Source: Hyphomicrobiales bacterium (GTDB lineage: Bacteria > Pseudomonadota > Alphaproteobacteria > Rhizobiales > Xanthobacteraceae). Taken from it: DNA of 5,479 nucleotides. This document shows, one piece after another, positions 1-5,450 of this stretch (positions are counted from its first letter, which is position 1; the number at the start of each line of letters is the position of its first letter). Under the pieces are notes generated by a model, which ran no database searches, was not told the origin of the DNA, and worked only from the letters and a program-made list of their open reading frames with translations. A program made the position numbers and the translations under genes. The stretch is from the NCBI GenBank assembly GCA_003164375.1, contig PLTE01000286.1, positions 1,469-6,947 of the forward strand, written 5' to 3'.

Positions 1-149
1 GGCCCGGTGACCACGCCGCCGATGTCATCGTTGTCGATATTCACCGTGTTTTGCGTGACGGCGCTTTGGGCATTAAGCCGCACCGGGGCCGCAACCCAGA
101 ATGCGACGATAGCAATCGTCGCGACGAGGCAGAATGGTGCCCTGTTCAT
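1..149 (-). CDS. Secreted protein, N-terminal fragment (carboxypeptidase-regulatory-like family suspected)
   Basis: Only the first 49 codons lie in the window; the gene continues past the left edge. The product begins MNRAPFCLVATIAIVAFWVA, a classic Sec signal peptide: a short basic start, a hydrophobic core at about residues 6-21, and a probable cleavage after LNA (residue 27) before QSAV. The mature start is Asn/Asp-rich and leads into DDIGGVVTG (residues 41-49). That motif resembles the start of a carboxypeptidase-regulatory-like beta-sandwich domain in large exported proteins of Bradyrhizobium and relatives. The start codon is well supported by a strong ribosome binding site, GGGAGGAA, just upstream. 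The signal peptide is seen directly; the family is my recollection of similar N-termini and rests on few residues. The gene lies 153 bp downstream of the coiled-coil gene on the same strand and probably has its own promoter. Confidence 0.7.
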   Translation of the reverse strand, partial: MNRAPFCLVATIAIVAFWVAAPVRLNAQSAVTQNTVNIDNDDIGGVVTG

Positions 150-152
150 ACG

Positions 153-160
153 TTCCTCCC
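153..160 (-). promoter_or_regulatory. Ribosome binding site of the left-edge secreted protein
   Basis: On the minus strand the sequence GGGAGGAA lies 3 nt before the ATG at 149, with the GGAGG core ending 5 nt before it. It is a near-consensus Shine-Dalgarno sequence and fixes the start at 149 rather than at the further in-frame Met upstream (267). Confidence 0.75.
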
Positions 161-168
161 AGACGCTG

Positions 169-194
169 CGGGGCTCGGCGATTTCGCCGCCCCG
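169..194. other. GC-rich hairpin in the leader of the left-edge gene
   Basis: CGGGGC at 169-174 pairs with GCCCCG at 189-194, and inside it GGCG (177-180) pairs with CGCC (185-188) around the loop ATTT. Two bases, 175-176, bulge. On the minus strand this stem would sit in the 5' leader, ending about 8 nt before the ribosome binding site, where it could affect translation or transcript stability. On the plus strand it is followed a few bases later by a T-rich run (198-205), so it looks like an intrinsic terminator, but no plus-strand gene ends here. It might stop antisense transcription. The structure is visible in the sequence; any function is inferred. Confidence 0.5.
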
Positions 195-302
195 ACGTTG
201 TTTTTCGATGACAGGAAATCTGCCTTACTGGCTGCCTACCCGCAAGCGGAAATGACGCCGCAAACACCCGCGCGCCGGCATAGGGAGCAAAACGTGTGAC
301 GA

Positions 303-1712
303 TCAGTTCGATGCCGGACCCGCGGCATTCGACAATTTGTCGAACAGGCCGGCGATATCGTTGCGGATCGTCGCGAGCTTCGAAAAATCCTCGGTCACCG
401 ACGAGACGCGCTTCTCGAGGTCCTGCTTGGCCTCGTTGAAGATCTTGACGCGCGCGGCGAGGTCGCCCTGCTCGTCGACCTCGATGCGCTCGATTTTGGC
501 GACCAGCCGGTCGCGGATATCCGTAATTTGCGCAACGAGATCGGTGACGCCGCCGTCCTTGGCCTCAAGCGGACCGAGCCTCGACTGCAAGTCCCCGAGC
601 TGCGTGCGCAACTCGCCGAAATGAACCATCGTGCGCTCGATCTTACCGAACTGGGCCTGCGTCGCCTTGATGAATTCGGCAAGATTGGCCACGCGGGCTT
701 CGGCGTTGTCCGCCCCCTCGTCGGACACCGCGAGCCGGTCGAGGGCACGAACGAAAGTGGCGGAAAGCCCTTCGACTTCGGCGCGCAGCATCGTCAGCTT
801 GGAAAAATGCGCGTCCAGGCTCGCCACGCCGTCGTCGAGCTTCTTTTTGTCATCGGCAAAAGACTGCACGCGTGCGGCAAGTCCGCCCGGCGACATCTGT
901 TGCAACGCATCGATGTCTGCCGCCAAGCCGTCGCGCGCCGCGCTCAGGTCTTTGACGCGGCGGGCAATGCCGTCGTCCGCCGCGGCGTAGGGCGTAAGCC
1001 GCGTGCGCAATTCGGCATAATCTTCCTTGAGGCCCGCGAGCGTCTTCGAGGCCTGCTCGATCTCGTCGCAGCGCTCGTGGCTGCGCCGCACGAATTCCAT
1101 CAGGCTATTGAGGCGAACGTCGATGGCGGTCGAGTCGTCGCCGCTCACGATCTCGGCTAGCGCGCGGTCGATATCGCTCTCGCGGCCGTCAAGCTCGACG
1201 AAAATCTGCTCGATCGCGCGCCTTTTCTCCAGCACCGGCACGAGCCGTTCGCGCAGCCGGTCCTGTTGCCCGCGCAGCGCATCGACGCGCGATTGCAGGT
1301 CGCCGATCTCGTTGCGATTTTGCTGGACTTGCGCCAGGCGTTCGGCCTCGGTGAGCCGCTGCGCCACCGCGCCGATGGCGTCTTCCGGATCGGTGCGGGC
1401 GAGATGATGCACCGCTGCATCGGCGTCGACCTGCGACGCGACCAGCGATGTGACGCCCTGGCGCACGCCGCCGAGCCGCAGCTCCAGCGCCGCGGTCGCT
1501 TGGCGCTGCCGGATCAGCGAATCGCAGAGCCATAATGCGGAGGGAATGAGCGCAAGCGGGATGAGGACGACCAGGAACCAGGCGAGCTTCTGGGTCAGCG
1601 GCTCGGCGCGGAACGCTTCGAATAATGCGGCAAAATCTTGCGCCTGGCTCACGACAATAAAGCCTATCGCGAGCACGAACAGGACCACGCAGCTACCGAC
1701 GAACTTAGCCAT
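303..1712 (-). CDS. Membrane-anchored coiled-coil protein with duplicated module
   Basis: A 469-residue protein of unknown function. Two hydrophobic segments lie near the N-terminus, at about residues 5-23 and 44-62, joined by a short loop. From about residue 65 to the end it is rich in Glu, Asp, Arg, Lys, Gln, Ala and Leu with heptad-like spacing, as expected of a long coiled coil. Residues 206-322 and 346-462 align without a gap as an internal duplication (see repeat entries). Arginines after the second segment (R68, R70, R79, R84) suggest, by the positive-inside rule, that both ends and the coiled coil are cytoplasmic; this is inference. The start at 1712 directly precedes the hydrophobic segment, but the upstream Shine-Dalgarno match is weak (GAGCGGG, somewhat distant). 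It is transcribed divergently from the amidase across 147 bp. There is no LytM, kinase, HAMP or methyl-accepting signature, so I do not call it an EnvC homologue or chemoreceptor. The ORF itself is very likely real: long, with strong codon bias and a coherent membrane-then-coil architecture. Confidence 0.85.
   Translation of the reverse strand: MAKFVGSCVVLFVLAIGFIVVSQAQDFAALFEAFRAEPLTQKLAWFLVVLIPLALIPSALWLCDSLIRQRQATAALELRLGGVRQGVTSLVASQVDADAAVHHLARTDPEDAIGAVAQRLTEAERLAQVQQNRNEIGDLQSRVDALRGQQDRLRERLVPVLEKRRAIEQIFVELDGRESDIDRALAEIVSGDDSTAIDVRLNSLMEFVRRSHERCDEIEQASKTLAGLKEDYAELRTRLTPYAAADDGIARRVKDLSAARDGLAADIDALQQMSPGGLAARVQSFADDKKKLDDGVASLDAHFSKLTMLRAEVEGLSATFVRALDRLAVSDEGADNAEARVANLAEFIKATQAQFGKIERTMVHFGELRTQLGDLQSRLGPLEAKDGGVTDLVAQITDIRDRLVAKIERIEVDEQGDLAARVKIFNEAKQDLEKRVSSVTEDFSKLATIRNDIAGLFDKLSNAAGPASN
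327..677 (-). repeat. Coiled-coil module, second copy (protein-level repeat)
   Basis: Encodes residues 346-462 of the coiled-coil protein, from EFIKATQAQF through GDLAARVKIF and DFSKLATIR to the C-terminal end. Each copy is preceded by a related linker with an acidic-Gly stretch and R-x-x-x-L-x-EF. The DNA of the two copies has diverged, so this is an old duplication and not a recent tandem repeat. Confidence 0.7.
747..1097 (-). repeat. Coiled-coil module, first copy (protein-level repeat)
   Basis: Encodes residues 206-322 of the coiled-coil protein. It begins EFVRRSHERC and contains GGLAARVQSF, then HFSKL and a Gly-Leu near its end. It matches the second copy without gaps at a fixed 140-residue offset; by hand count about 36 of 117 positions are identical, with many conservative changes besides. 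The best-conserved block is G-x-LAARV-x-x-F. The 140-residue period is exactly 20 heptads, so the coil register is preserved between copies. Confidence 0.7.
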
Positions 1713-1735
1713 TCAATGCTTTACCCGCTCAGCCA

Positions 1736-1750
1736 AAATAAGGCTTATTT
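1736..1750. promoter_or_regulatory. 15-bp palindrome in the divergent intergenic region, possible operator
   Basis: AAATAAG-G-CTTATTT is a perfect inverted repeat with 7-bp arms around one central base, flanked by CCA and GG that partly extend the symmetry. It sits 24 bp upstream of the coiled-coil gene start and about 110 bp upstream of the amidase start. It is AT-rich within GC-rich DNA. The position and symmetry suit a binding site for a dimeric regulator, but no regulator is identified. Confidence 0.35.
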
Positions 1751-1859
1751 GGTACGACAGGAGCGCGCCGCGCACAAGGGTGGCGCATCAACGCACGCCA
1801 CGCCTATTCTGCCGATCCGTAGTAGGAACTTCAAATCCATTGGACTGGAATGGCGGCTC

Positions 1860-2702
1860 ATGATCGGCCTGCGACACCCGGGAATCGTCTTCTGCACCAT
1901 CCTGGCGATGCTGCTCTTCGTCGCCGACCGGCAGCTGGCGCGCGGCCAGGACCATCACGCCGGTGCGGGAAAAACAGCGGCGGCAAGCTGCCGGCGCGCG
2001 GCGTTCCGTGTCGTGGTCGATGTCGGCCACACCGTCGACGTGCCGGGCGCGCTGAGCGCCCGCGGTACCCCCGAATACACGTTCAATCTTCAGCTGGCGC
2101 AAGACATCAAGCAGGCCCTGGCGGACGCCGGCTTCGACAGTGCGGTCCTCCTCGTCACCGCTGCGGCGCCGCCGGAGGGTCTCGTCGAGCGGGCGCTCAC
2201 CGCCAACCGCATGCCGGCCGATCTGTTCATCGCGATCCATCACGATTCCGTTCCAGACAACCTGCTGCAGACCTGGGACTACGAGGGGGAGCAAAATCAT
2301 TTCAACGACGATTACCCGGGCTACGCCATCTTCATCTCCAACGACAATCACGACCGCGCCGGCAGCCTCGCGTTCGGACATCTGTTGGGCAAGGAACTGC
2401 AGGCGCGCGGCCTGCAATACACGCCGCATTACACGCTGCCGCTGATGGGGCATCGCCGCCGCGAACTGATCGACGCCGACGCCGGCGTCTACCGCTACGA
2501 CGCGTTGATCGTGCTACGGCTGACGCGCATGCCGGCGGTGCTGCTCGAAGCCGGTTCGATCGTCAATCGCGCGGAAGAATTGCAATTGGCCGGTCCGGAG
2601 CGTCGCGCGCTCGAAAGCTCAGCCGTGGTTGCCGCGGTCGACGAATTTTGCGCGAGCCGTACGCGTCCGGCTGCGGCGAAGCCTGCAGCTTCGGCGCGCT
2701 AG
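1860..2702 (+). CDS. N-acetylmuramoyl-L-alanine amidase (Amidase_3), secreted
   Basis: A 280-residue zinc amidase of the AmiA/AmiB/AmiC catalytic fold, expected to cut the bond between N-acetylmuramic acid and L-alanine in peptidoglycan in the periplasm. A signal peptide or anchor covers about residues 1-29 (hydrophobic core IVFCTILAMLLFVA). The catalytic domain runs from about 48 to 264. Family hallmarks are present: VVVDVGH with zinc ligand H57, E72 in TPEYTFN as second ligand, the R-x-x-x-AN element at 111-116, H127 in DLFIAIHHDS as third ligand, and catalytic E230 in AVLLEAGSIVN. Against a typical Amidase_3 domain there are about 18 extra residues after H127 (about 133-154, rich in Asp, Asn and aromatics). 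It has no AMIN, SPOR, LysM or SH3 targeting domain; the tail after 266 is Ala/Pro/Arg-rich. I chose the ATG at 1860 because it directly opens the signal peptide; earlier in-frame Mets overlap the opposite-strand gene and add a non-signal-like stretch. The Shine-Dalgarno there is only weak (GGCGG). Family confidence is high; the cellular role (division, recycling or remodelling) is not shown. Confidence 0.92.
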   Translation: MIGLRHPGIVFCTILAMLLFVADRQLARGQDHHAGAGKTAAASCRRAAFRVVVDVGHTVDVPGALSARGTPEYTFNLQLAQDIKQALADAGFDSAVLLVTAAAPPEGLVERALTANRMPADLFIAIHHDSVPDNLLQTWDYEGEQNHFNDDYPGYAIFISNDNHDRAGSLAFGHLLGKELQARGLQYTPHYTLPLMGHRRRELIDADAGVYRYDALIVLRLTRMPAVLLEAGSIVNRAEELQLAGPERRALESSAVVAAVDEFCASRTRPAAAKPAASAR

Positions 2703-2712
2703 CAAAAAGGCA

Positions 2713-3933
2713 TTACGCCATCACGGACTGGCGGCGCCGGAAGGCGAGCGTGCCGACGATCACGAAATTCAAAACATTGACGCCCAAGCCGGTGGCGAAG
2801 GCCGGCGCGTAATAGCCGAAATAGTCGTAAAGCAGTCCGGCGAGCCAGCCGCCTGCCGCCATGCCGCAGCCGCTGCACAACAACAGCGTCGGCATGCGCC
2901 AATAGGCTTCGCTACCTGGAAACATTTCGCGCGACGCCAGCACGTTGGCGGGCACCAGACCGGAAAAGCCGAAGCCGAACAGCGCCGCGACGGTAAACAG
3001 GCCGGCTTCGTCCTGGGTGAGCAAAAACGCCGCCATGCCGACGGCCTGGCAGGCGGAGCCGGCAAGCATCGTATAAAGCCCGCCGATCCGGTCGGAGATC
3101 ACGCCCCAGAGCTGCCGGCTGAAAAATGCCGCGCCGAGCAAGACCGACACCATCGCCGCGCCGTGTGCAGGACTAATGCCGAGATCGCTGCAGAACGCCA
3201 CGAGATGCGCTTGCGGCATCGACATCGGAATGCAGCAGGTGAAGATCGCGCACATTTGCAGCGTGAAGACGAGATTGGGCCGCCAGCCCAGGACGGTAGC
3301 CCCCGCACGGGCTGAGATTTTCAGCGTCGCATGATGCGGCATGTCCGGCGGCGGACGGAATACGATTGCCGCGGTGGGTACGATGAGAACGAGTTCGAAC
3401 ACCGCGTAATACAGCATCGTGTCGCGCCAGCCGGCATAAGCGATCGCGCGTGCGAACACCGGCGGCCAAACGGTGCCCGCCAGGTAGGCGCCGCTCGAAA
3501 TCAACGCCAAGGCGGAGCCGCGGCGGCGGTCGAACCAACGGCTGACATAGACATAGAAAGGCGCGTTGATGCCGCCGATGCCGATCAGGCCGATGAACAG
3601 GCCGTGGCCGATATAGAGCGGCCAGGACGGTCCCAATGACGACAACGCCAGACCGGTCGCGATCATCGCCGAGCCGAGGATGACGGTGAAACGGATGCCG
3701 AGGCGCTCGGCGACGCGGCCCATCATGATGCCGCCGAACCCCGAACCGATCCACATCAGCGCGCTGGCGAAGGCCGGGACCGAACGCTCGCCGTTGACCT
3801 CGGCGGCGATGTTTTTGAGCGCGACCACGGTGATCCACGGCGCGCCAAACGCAATCGCCATCACCACCAACACGACGCTGGCGACGACCCATGAGGTTCG
3901 CGTTTCCACCGATGCGATCGTCGAGTGCCGCAT
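2713..3933 (-). CDS. Major facilitator superfamily transporter
   Basis: A 406-residue inner-membrane protein with about 12 hydrophobic segments in two six-helix halves, the normal size for the superfamily. The loop between helices 2 and 3 has a motif-A-like stretch, GRVAERLGIR (residues 72-81), and the equivalent loop in the second half reads WGVISDRIGG (276-285). SRWFDRRRGSALALISSGAY (131-150), between helices 4 and 5, resembles the R-W-F-x-x-R-R-G signature of the oxalate:formate/monocarboxylate branch, so an organic anion is a reasonable guess for substrate, but the sequence does not settle it. A loop of about 25 residues (about 194-218) joins the halves. The start at 3933 has only a poor upstream Shine-Dalgarno match. 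The gene runs alone: it converges on the amidase with 10 bp between stops and diverges from the binding-protein gene across 259 bp. No regulator or catabolic gene adjoins it to suggest a substrate. Confidence 0.9.
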   Translation of the reverse strand: MRHSTIASVETRTSWVVASVVLVVMAIAFGAPWITVVALKNIAAEVNGERSVPAFASALMWIGSGFGGIMMGRVAERLGIRFTVILGSAMIATGLALSSLGPSWPLYIGHGLFIGLIGIGGINAPFYVYVSRWFDRRRGSALALISSGAYLAGTVWPPVFARAIAYAGWRDTMLYYAVFELVLIVPTAAIVFRPPPDMPHHATLKISARAGATVLGWRPNLVFTLQMCAIFTCCIPMSMPQAHLVAFCSDLGISPAHGAAMVSVLLGAAFFSRQLWGVISDRIGGLYTMLAGSACQAVGMAAFLLTQDEAGLFTVAALFGFGFSGLVPANVLASREMFPGSEAYWRMPTLLLCSGCGMAAGGWLAGLLYDYFGYYAPAFATGLGVNVLNFVIVGTLAFRRRQSVMA

Positions 3934-4004
3934 TTAACCCGCGTTCTTGGCGCGCCCGGCGCGGTTATCGACTGAGAGGTATAGCAGCGGGCGGCGATTC
4001 CCAG

Positions 4005-4046
4005 CACTAATTTTCTTCCGAGTGGACATCGACGCCACTAATTTTC
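4005..4046. repeat. Pair of 11-bp direct repeats CACTAATTTTC, 31 bp apart
   Basis: Two identical copies of CACTAATTTTC occupy 4005-4015 and 4036-4046, and similarity continues on the right (CTTCCG versus CCCCCG). The spacing of 31 bp start to start is close to three helical turns, so both copies face the same side of the DNA. They lie between the divergent transporter and binding-protein genes, about 70 and 150 bp from the respective starts. There are two readings: tandem sites for a regulator, or a remnant of an insertion-sequence end, since IS21-family ends carry several short repeats of this AT-rich kind. No transposase gene or coding remnant is adjacent, so neither reading is established. 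Confidence 0.5.
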
Positions 4047-4180
4047 CCCCGGACCAGCGCCGACGCCGTCGACATGGGAAGGCCGGTCGTCGGCCTCTGC
4101 GACCCGGCGTTGCAGCCGGTGTCGCTTCACGCTTCGATGCTGGGCGCCGTCAGTCGCGCGCCTGATCGCGGCAACGACAA

Positions 4181-4186
4181 GGGAGG
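4181..4186 (+). promoter_or_regulatory. Ribosome binding site of the ModA-like gene
   Basis: GGGAGG lies 6 nt before the ATG at 4193, an excellent Shine-Dalgarno. It decides the start: the alternative in-frame Met at 4280, which would give a more ordinary signal peptide, has no such site. Confidence 0.75.
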
Positions 4187-4192
4187 GAACCG

Positions 4193-5026
4193 ATGATCGA
4201 TTCGAGCCGACGGATCGTTTTGACAACCGGTGCTGCCGCCGCGGCGGCTCGCTCGGCCACGAAACGCGCCATCGTCGCCATGCTGGTCCTGTTCGGTCTC
4301 GGCACATCTGTCGCGCTGGCCGGTGAAATTCGAATCCTCGCAGCGGTTGCGGTGCAGGATCCGCTTGATCGTCTGGCTGCGGCGTTTACGCAAGCGACCG
4401 GCCACAAGGTCGAAATTGGGTACGGGCTGACCGGTCCGATCCTGGCCGACATCAAGGCCGGAAAGCCGGTGGATGCTGTCGTGCTGCCGAAGGCCGGACG
4501 AACCGGTTTGGAAGATGCAGGCTTATTGCTATCGCATATTCCGGTTTCGGCGAGCCTGGCAGGGGTCGGCGTGCCGGCCAACGCGCCGTTGCCGGACGTC
4601 TCGTCCCTGGAAAAGTTTACAGCGCTGCTGCGCGCGGCCCCGTCGGTAGCCTATACCGACCCCAAGAGCGGCGGAGCGTTCGGGCAAAGCTTCGACCGCA
4701 CGCTCGTCGAGCTCGGGCTCGCGGACGAGGTTCGCCGCAAGGCGTTGCTGGTGTCCGGCAGCCATCAGATTGTAGCGGCGGTAGCACGCGGCGAGGCCGC
4801 GGTTGCGATCACGTTTAAGAGCGCGATCGTGACGACACCAGGTCTGAAATTCGCCGGCATCCTGCCGCCTCCGTTTGAGAACCAGGAGCCGTTTGAAGCG
4901 GGCGTGCTCAAGACCGCGACCTCGCCCGACGTCGCTAAAGCTTTCATTGACAGCCTGCTCACGCCGCAAGCGCGAGCAATCTGGGACGAGCTGGGCTTTG
5001 TGCAGACTGGCGTTCCAGCCCACTAA
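4193..5026 (+). CDS. Periplasmic substrate-binding protein, ModA-like fold (orphan)
   Basis: A 277-residue type 2 periplasmic binding protein related to molybdate-binding ModA (COG0725/SBP_bac_11-like). The long export signal has a Tat-like beginning, SRRIVLTTG (residues 5-13), a basic patch (R20, K24, R25), then a Sec-like core AIVAMLVLFGLGTSVALA with likely cleavage after A43. Mature family landmarks in order: EIRILAAVAVQDPLDRLAAA (45-64), where ModA has its AAAS motif; VEIGYGLTG (73-81), where ModA has G-S-S-G; KPVDAVVLP (91-99); YTDPKSGGAFG (154-164); and RGEAAVAITF (199-208) in the second lobe. The Ser of the first motif is replaced by Ala53 and the Tyr of the late motif by Phe208, so molybdate is an unsafe assignment and the ligand is unknown. 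No permease or ATPase gene adjoins it in this window, unlike a modABC operon. The start is set by the strong GGGAGG site. The fold family is secure; substrate and transport role are open. Confidence 0.85.
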   Translation: MIDSSRRIVLTTGAAAAAARSATKRAIVAMLVLFGLGTSVALAGEIRILAAVAVQDPLDRLAAAFTQATGHKVEIGYGLTGPILADIKAGKPVDAVVLPKAGRTGLEDAGLLLSHIPVSASLAGVGVPANAPLPDVSSLEKFTALLRAAPSVAYTDPKSGGAFGQSFDRTLVELGLADEVRRKALLVSGSHQIVAAVARGEAAVAITFKSAIVTTPGLKFAGILPPPFENQEPFEAGVLKTATSPDVAKAFIDSLLTPQARAIWDELGFVQTGVPAH

Positions 5027-5106
5027 GCGGCCTCTAGGGCACGGATCGACGGGTCAGGTCGATGGTTATGCTGACATGACTTAGGGGCCGAACGAATTAC
5101 GGCGCT

Positions 5107-5313
5107 TTAGCGCGAATAATTTCCATGAAGGTGAGCATGACGGCCCGGAGCATATGCATACAAACCATGTCGGTGGACTCCATGCGAGCCGCCTCTCCAG
5201 TATGCGCCGTGTCCTCTGTCCGCCCTTGTTCCGGTCGTGAAGTCGCTCTGTGCTTGCGCCGCGGTCGACAGGCCCAAGAACGCCGCCGTAATGAGTAAGA
5301 TTGTCATTTTCAT
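5107..5313 (-). CDS. Small secreted Gly/His-rich protein
   Basis: A 68-residue protein of unknown function. A textbook Sec signal peptide, MKMTILLITAAFLGLSTAAQA, is followed by a mature part of about 47 residues beginning QSDFTTGTRADRG. The mature part has 7 His and about 9 Gly, with several aromatics and Arg but no Cys; it includes HGLYAYAPGRH. It resembles short exported proteins of uncertain role in Bradyrhizobium-type genomes, many with a similar GLYAYAP-like segment; that is from memory. Metal binding is possible given the His content but unproven. The start at 5313 is chosen because it opens the signal peptide and has AAGGGAG upstream; the longer reading frame from 5436 adds a charged stretch with no signal character. 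It converges on the ModA-like gene with 80 bp between stops, and no clear intrinsic terminator lies in that gap. Confidence 0.72.
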   Translation of the reverse strand: MKMTILLITAAFLGLSTAAQAQSDFTTGTRADRGHGAYWRGGSHGVHRHGLYAYAPGRHAHLHGNYSR

Positions 5314-5321
5314 CAAACGCG

Positions 5322-5328
5322 CTCCCTT
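5322..5328 (-). promoter_or_regulatory. Ribosome binding site of the small secreted protein
   Basis: AAGGGAG on the minus strand ends 8 nt before the ATG at 5313. It favours that start over the far upstream in-frame ATG at 5436 and over the second Met of the signal peptide at 5307. Confidence 0.6.
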
Positions 5329-5450
5329 GTCTGTCTTTAGAACTACGGGCCACAGATTTAGTTCAACGGCTTTCCGCTCGGACGAGACGCGCACACCCGC
5401 GATTTGGCGAGTTTGTGTGGCTCCCCGCTTAGCCATTCAGCCGCAGCACA

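Noticed and set aside
528..1160. Plus-strand 210-codon open frame opposite the coiled-coil gene
   Set aside because: Its protein is a low-complexity mirror of the coiled-coil gene in GC-rich DNA, with no ribosome binding site or recognisable domain.
303..1712. Coiled-coil protein as a methyl-accepting chemoreceptor or EnvC homologue
   Set aside because: No HAMP domain, no chemoreceptor signalling hairpin motif and no LytM domain are visible.
1638..1859. N-terminal extension of the amidase from an earlier ATG
   Set aside because: It would overlap the opposite-strand coiled-coil gene and bury the signal peptide 74 residues into the protein.
1850..2812. 320-codon open frame in another frame across the amidase gene
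   Set aside because: Extremely Arg-rich shadow frame; the amidase frame carries a complete set of catalytic motifs.
2629..3315. Plus-strand 228-codon open frame opposite the transporter gene
   Set aside because: Its Arg/His/Gln/Glu-rich composition is what the antisense of a hydrophobic membrane gene gives; it also overlaps the end of the amidase gene.
4110..4138. TTGCAG-N17-TTCGAT as a promoter for the ModA-like gene
   Set aside because: Only three of six bases match the -10 consensus, which is expected by chance; alphaproteobacterial promoters are too loose to call from this.
3947..4165. Short plus-strand open frame across the 11-bp repeats
   Set aside because: No ribosome binding site, low-complexity Arg-rich protein, and the frame simply spans an intergenic region with repeats.
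5081..5353. 90-codon minus-strand frame overlapping the small secreted protein
   Set aside because: It lacks a signal peptide or recognisable features; the overlapping frame has a clean signal peptide and ribosome binding site.
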